Positions 21,090-23,843 of a DNA stretch of 23,843 nt are shown piece after piece. The stretch's first letter is position 1. Every line of letters begins with the position of its first letter. Made by a program: the position numbers and the translations under genes. Source of the DNA: an uncultured Collinsella sp. (GTDB lineage Bacteria > Actinomycetota > Coriobacteriia > Coriobacteriales > Coriobacteriaceae); the NCBI GenBank assembly GCA_902496845.1, contig CABVCJ010000030.1:1-23843 (forward strand), read 5' to 3'. The notes beneath the pieces are model-generated. The model had not been told where the DNA came from. It was given only the letters and a program-made list of their open reading frames with translations, and did not search any database.

Positions 21090-22025
21090 ATGATCCTCAC
21101 CGTTACGATGAACCCGTCCGTCGATACGCGCTATCAGCTCGATGAGCTCATTATCGACGACGTCAACCGCGTGACGCCCGAAAAGACCGCCGGCGGTAAG
21201 GGCCTCAACGTGGCCCGCGTCCTGGGCCAGCTGGGCGACGATGTCGTGGCAACCGGCTTGCTTGGTGGTCATATGGGCGCCTATATGGCCGAGCTCATGG
21301 ATGCCAACGGCATTAAGAATGATTTTGTGCCCATCAAGGGCGAGACCCGCATTTGCCTCAATATCCTTCATGCTGGCAACCAGACCGAGCTGCTCGAGAG
21401 CGGCCCGACGATTGCCCCCGAGGAGCTCGATGCCTTTACCGCCAAGTTCGCCGAGCTTGCGAGCAAGGCCGATGTCGTTACCATCTCGGGTTCGCTGCCC
21501 CGCGGCGTCGAGGCGGACTACTACGCCAAGATCACGGGCATTGCAGAGAACGCCGGCGCCAAGGTGCTGCTCGATACCTCGGGCGCCTCGCTCGAGGCTG
21601 CGCTCAAGTCCGAGGTCAAGCCTGAGCTGGTTAAGCCTAACCTGACCGAAATTAACGGCCTTCTGGGCACGAGCTTTACCACCGACGATGTGGACGAGCT
21701 CCGTTCCGCGCTCGCCTCTGACGCCCGCTTCTCCGATATCCCCTGGGTCGTCGTATCCATGGGCGCTGCCGGCTCCGTTGGTTTCCATAACGGCCGTGCG
21801 TTCCGCGCCAAGACCCCCGATATCCCCGCCGTTAACGCTACGGGCTCTGGCGATTCGACCATTGCCGGCTTCGCACATGCGATTGCTGCCGGAGCCGACG
21901 ACGAGACGGTGCTGCGTACCGCCAACACCTGCGGCAAGCTCAATGCCATGGATCCCATGACTGGCCACTTGGTTATGGATCGTTGGGACGAGGTTTACAA
22001 CGGCGTTGTCGTGACCGAGCTGTAG
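21090..22025 (+). CDS. lacC: Tagatose-6-phosphate kinase / 1-phosphofructokinase family (LacC-like)
   Basis: A 311-residue PfkB-family sugar kinase. It starts MILTVTMNPSVDTRYQLDEL and carries the first PfkB signature TAGGKGLNVARVLGQLG (about 33-49). GETRICLNILHAGNQTELLESGP is the substrate lid, and ATGSGDSTIAGFAHA (about 250-264) holds the catalytic Asp255. The end, NTCGKLNAMDPMTGHLVMD, resembles LacC (MLNAQEKMTGHV) more than FruK. The predicted reaction is tagatose-6-phosphate to tagatose-1,6-bisphosphate, the step after AgaS. ATG 21090 was chosen for AAGGAG at 21078-21083. The matching aldolase is not in the window. Fructose-1-phosphate kinase activity is the alternative. Confidence 0.92.
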   Translation: MILTVTMNPSVDTRYQLDELIIDDVNRVTPEKTAGGKGLNVARVLGQLGDDVVATGLLGGHMGAYMAELMDANGIKNDFVPIKGETRICLNILHAGNQTELLESGPTIAPEELDAFTAKFAELASKADVVTISGSLPRGVEADYYAKITGIAENAGAKVLLDTSGASLEAALKSEVKPELVKPNLTEINGLLGTSFTTDDVDELRSALASDARFSDIPWVVVSMGAAGSVGFHNGRAFRAKTPDIPAVNATGSGDSTIAGFAHAIAAGADDETVLRTANTCGKLNAMDPMTGHLVMDRWDEVYNGVVVTEL

Positions 22026-22042
22026 GAGCTTGTGCTGCGGCC

Positions 22043-22190
22043 CCGGCATCGGTTGCTAGCTCATGTCGACGACAAGTGCAGTAGCATTATGCCGGGGCGC
22101 GACGCCGACACTGTCGTGTTCAATCCCGACCTTACCCTGGTCGAGACGCATGTGGGTGGCAACAGCGTCGGTAATGCGTTTGCCGAGTAG
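22043..22190 (+). pseudogene. 3' remnant of a second nagA
   Basis: Between lacC and yhcH, a frame ending in TAG at 22188-22190 reads DKCSSIMPGRDADTVVF followed by LTLVETHVGGNSVGNAFAE. This matches the last 40 or so residues of the intact NagA (DKCGSIMPGRDADFVVF ... LTLVETYVGGQSVGNAFTE). By hand count the last 117 bases differ at about 23 positions (roughly 80% identity), many of them silent, so the source was an old paralogue that evolved under selection before most of it was deleted. There is no start codon with a ribosome binding site for the fragment and it lacks all catalytic residues. Confidence 0.88.
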
Positions 22191-22222
22191 CCGCCAAAGA
22201 AATGATCCGAGAGGGGATTTAG

Positions 22223-22696
22223 ATGATTTACGGTGCATTGGGCGATATCGAGGAGTACCGCGGAATGCTCAAGGGCCTCGACGTGCTGATCGATTGGCTC
22301 GAGGAGAATGATCCGGCGCAGCTCGAGGTCGGCAGCCATCCGATTCTGGGCGACAAGGTCTTTGCGAACGTCATGGCTCCCATGACGCGTCCCGAAGCCG
22401 AGGCTCACTATGAGACGCATCAGCGCTATCACGACCTGCAGATCGACGTCGAGGGTCGCGAGGCCTTTAAGGTTGCCACGGGCAGCCTGACGCTGGTTCA
22501 GGAGTTTGACGAGAAGGACGACTACGATCTGGTCGATTCCGACGCCTCGATCGCCGGCGATCTTGCTGACGACAAGTTTGCGCTGTTTGTTGCCGGCGAG
22601 CCTCACATGCCCACGCTCGAGTTCCCGGGCGATGGCGCACAGCCGGTCAAGAAGATCTGCTTTAAGCTGCTTGCCGACGCCTACTGGGAGGAGTAA
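22223..22696 (+). CDS. yhcH: YhcH/YjgK/YiaL family sugar anomerase-like protein
   Basis: A 157-residue DUF386 protein of normal length with a cupin-like fold. It begins MIYGALGDIEEYRG, has a YETHQRYHDLQIDVEGRE segment with the conserved His/Glu metal-site pattern (ETHxxYxDxQ), FVAGEPHMPTL with a further His, and PVKKICFKL near the end. Members include YhcH/NanQ, described as a sialic acid anomerase in Escherichia coli, and EbgC. The location behind an aldose epimerase, lacC and a nagA relic supports handling of an amino sugar or sialic acid derived from host glycans; the exact substrate is unknown. ATG 22223 follows GAGAGGGG. Confidence 0.93.
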   Translation: MIYGALGDIEEYRGMLKGLDVLIDWLEENDPAQLEVGSHPILGDKVFANVMAPMTRPEAEAHYETHQRYHDLQIDVEGREAFKVATGSLTLVQEFDEKDDYDLVDSDASIAGDLADDKFALFVAGEPHMPTLEFPGDGAQPVKKICFKLLADAYWEE

Positions 22697-22754
22697 CGCG
22701 CTGCTCGGCTGAGCTGTTCGTATGCTGGCGTGATTCCATTGAGGAGCGCGCTTG

Positions 22755-22810
22755 AGCCCCGTTAATCGCGGTTCCCTTGGGGATTGCGGTTGGCGGGGCT
22801 TTCTGTTTTT
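22755..22810 (+). terminator. Intrinsic terminator after yhcH
   Basis: The long stem AGCCCCG/CGGGGCT (22755-22761/22794-22800), with inner pairing AATCGC/GCGGTT, is followed by TTCTGTTTTT. Confidence 0.85.
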
Positions 22811-22873
22811 GAGTAGGGGAGTTGAGGCCGTTACGATACGTGGATTGGCGCACGCGCACTCAAAATCGGCAAC

Positions 22874-22896
22874 AAAAAAGCCGCCCGAAGGCGGCT
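22874..22896 (-). terminator. Terminator for the tRNA-Thr gene
   Basis: The stem AGCCGCC/GGCGGCT with a 4-nt loop (22879-22896) is followed, on the minus strand, by TTTTTT. It begins 12 bases after the CCA end of the tRNA. Confidence 0.92.
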
Positions 22897-22907
22897 ATCT
22901 TGTGCAA

Positions 22908-22983
22908 TGGAGCCAGCGACCGGGCTCGAACCGGTGACCCCCGCTTTACGAGAGCGGTGCTCTACCAACTGAGCTACGCTGGC
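22908..22983 (-). tRNA. tRNA-Thr (anticodon CGT)
   Basis: On the minus strand the sequence folds as a full cloverleaf. The acceptor stem is GCCAGCG/CGCTGGC, the D-arm is GCTC-AGTTGGTA-GAGC, and the anticodon stem CCGCT/AGCGG carries the loop CTCGTAA, so the anticodon is CGT, reading ACG (Thr). The T-arm is ACCGG-TTCGAGC-CCGGT. The 3' CCA is encoded (22908-22910). Length with CCA is 76. Confidence 0.97.
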
Positions 22984-23022
22984 GGCCATGTAATGACGCA
23001 ACAGAGGCGTCAACAGCTGTCT

Positions 23023-23051
23023 ATGATACGGGACATCGCACATCCGCGCAA
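23023..23051 (-). promoter_or_regulatory. Promoter for tRNA-Thr
   Basis: On the minus strand TTGCGC (23046-23051) and TATCAT (23023-23028) are 17 bases apart, about 40 bases before the mature tRNA 5' end. Confidence 0.5.
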
Positions 23052-23190
23052 GGGTTCTGACGGCTTTTCTCACTTTAAATGCACTAATATTAGAGGTGTG
23101 ATGTCTGCGGCGTCCATCTGGCGCTTGACCTGCTGTTGAGTTGGTGGCCGACGTCCCGTTCGTATGGGTCTCAGACAGAATGGGGCTGCC

Positions 23191-23670
23191 ATGGCTCAAC
23201 CCAAGATCCTTCTTACACGTATCGATGACCGTTTCATTTACGGGCAAGACGTTGCGCTGTGGAACGAAGTCGTAGGTTCCAACCTTGTCCTAATCGTCAA
23301 CGATGAGATCGCGGCGGATTCGTGCCAATGGGCACCCATGAGGGTGGCGGCGCCAGAAGGCGTTTGGACGCGGTTTTTCTCGGTGCAAAGGACCATCGAC
23401 ATCATTCATACCACAACGCCGCGCCAATGGATTCTGGTCATGGTGGCCTCACCCGCCGATGCGCTTGTGCTGGTTAAGGGCGGCGTGCCAATAACCAAGA
23501 TCAGCATCGGCCATATGCAAGCGGGGGAGGGCAAGCACCCCATAACGCCCGCCGTTGCCGTAGACGATACGGACATCGCCGCCCTCAAAGAACTGCAGGC
23601 GCTCGGCATAGAGCTAGAAATCCGCTATCTCCCCAGTTCCAATCCCGACCCCATCCAACTGGTCATTTAA
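23191..23670 (+). CDS. Orphan PTS IIB paralogue lacking the phospho-histidine
   Basis: A 159-residue protein that aligns without gaps to the IIB encoded at 13401 (about 81 of the first 150 residues identical by hand count). The active-site loop reads TRIDDRFIYGQD instead of TRIDNRLVHGQV: Tyr17 replaces the phospho-accepting His17, a change explained by one base (CAC to TAC). Other conserved parts remain (TRFFSVQRTIDI, LVLVKGGVPITKISIGHMQAGEGKH, VDDTDIAALKELQALGIELEIR). The frame is intact, so it is not a simple decayed gene. No IIA, IIC or IID lies beside it. It may be a binding or regulatory protein. ATG 23191 was chosen by alignment; the ribosome binding site (GGGG) is poor and ATG 23164 is an alternative. 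Confidence 0.88.
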   Translation: MAQPKILLTRIDDRFIYGQDVALWNEVVGSNLVLIVNDEIAADSCQWAPMRVAAPEGVWTRFFSVQRTIDIIHTTTPRQWILVMVASPADALVLVKGGVPITKISIGHMQAGEGKHPITPAVAVDDTDIAALKELQALGIELEIRYLPSSNPDPIQLVI

Positions 23671-23754
23671 GAACGTCCCCAATGACTAGGCAGCAAAACG
23701 CGCGTCGGCGGCGGTGCCGGCGGGCGCTACTGTGCGATATGTTGCGCCGTGCGT
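23671..23754. other. Convergent intergenic gap
   Basis: This is the short spacer between the orphan IIB and the minus-strand partial gene. It is GC-rich with imperfect GCCGGCGGGCGC-type self-complementarity and no T run. I see no terminator or gene. Confidence 0.4.
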
Positions 23755-23843
23755 TTAGTGCCTCATAAAGTGGTATTCGATCACATTGCTGTAGGGGTGA
23801 CCCGGGCCCACAATGCCCTGCGGGAACAGCGGCTGGTGCGGCG
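23755..23843 (-). CDS. C-terminal fragment of an unidentified protein
   Basis: On the minus strand the last 28 codons of a gene enter from the right edge and stop at TAA (23755-23757). The end reads PLFPQGIVGPGHPYSNVIEY followed by HFMRH. The protein-like composition, with Gly/Pro/aromatic residues in a well-ordered pattern, and GC-rich codon use suggest a true coding end. I do not recognise the family from this fragment. Confidence 0.5.
   Translation of the reverse strand, partial: PHQPLFPQGIVGPGHPYSNVIEYHFMRH

Noticed and set aside
1..23843. CRISPR array or prophage
   Set aside because: No regularly spaced direct repeats and no phage structural, integrase or lysis genes were seen. The tRNA is not followed by an integrase or an obvious attachment-site duplication.

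Overview
The window looks like a chromosomal segment of a high-GC, gut-associated actinobacterium of class Coriobacteriia, most likely Collinsella. This rests on recognised gene content (mannose-family PTS with a YajC-like gene, AgaS, NagA, LacC, YhcH; long-form HPF; NAD-type isocitrate dehydrogenase), GC-rich codon use and protein style. No database search was run, so the genus is an inference.

Layout. Bases 1-2616 hold the arginine-rich tail of a truncated gene, comF, and a protein with a PD-(D/E)XK/DUF559-like C-terminus. Bases 2617-3367 are non-coding: an AT-rich 217-bp element bounded by perfect 29-bp terminal inverted repeats, then a consensus promoter and a roughly 340-nt GC-rich leader rich in nested stems, ahead of a solute-binding lipoprotein gene. 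Bases 4467-10934 are mostly housekeeping: hpf, a DegV protein, a beta-hydroxyacid dehydrogenase with a His/Cys-rich repeat tail, a small membrane protein, a HEAT-repeat protein, isocitrate dehydrogenase and a SurA_N-like membrane-anchored protein. Bases 11049-11936 (minus strand) carry a DUF2975 membrane protein and an Xre-type regulator.

Bases 11952-23670 are an amino-sugar utilisation locus. A 0.65-kb regulatory region full of palindromes precedes PTS IIA, a YajC-like gene, IIB, IIC and IID. A GntR/UTRA regulator, agaS and nagA follow. A minus-strand flavodoxin separates these from an aldose-1-epimerase, lacC, a nagA relic and yhcH. The same TGGTTACTACCAG operator lies before the PTS operon and before agaS, which suggests one GntR regulon. 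The inferred route is uptake and phosphorylation of N-acetylgalactosamine or a related amino sugar, deacetylation by NagA, deamination/isomerisation by AgaS to tagatose-6-phosphate, and phosphorylation by LacC. The tagatose-bisphosphate aldolase is not in the window.

The right edge has tRNA-Thr(CGT) on the minus strand, an orphan IIB paralogue whose phospho-accepting histidine is tyrosine, and the C-terminal codons of an unidentified minus-strand gene.

The best candidates for undescribed biology are the structured leader at about 3025-3349, the inverted-repeat element at 2651-2867, the histidine-less IIB, the His/Cys repeat tail, and the duplicated palindromes upstream of the PTS operon.
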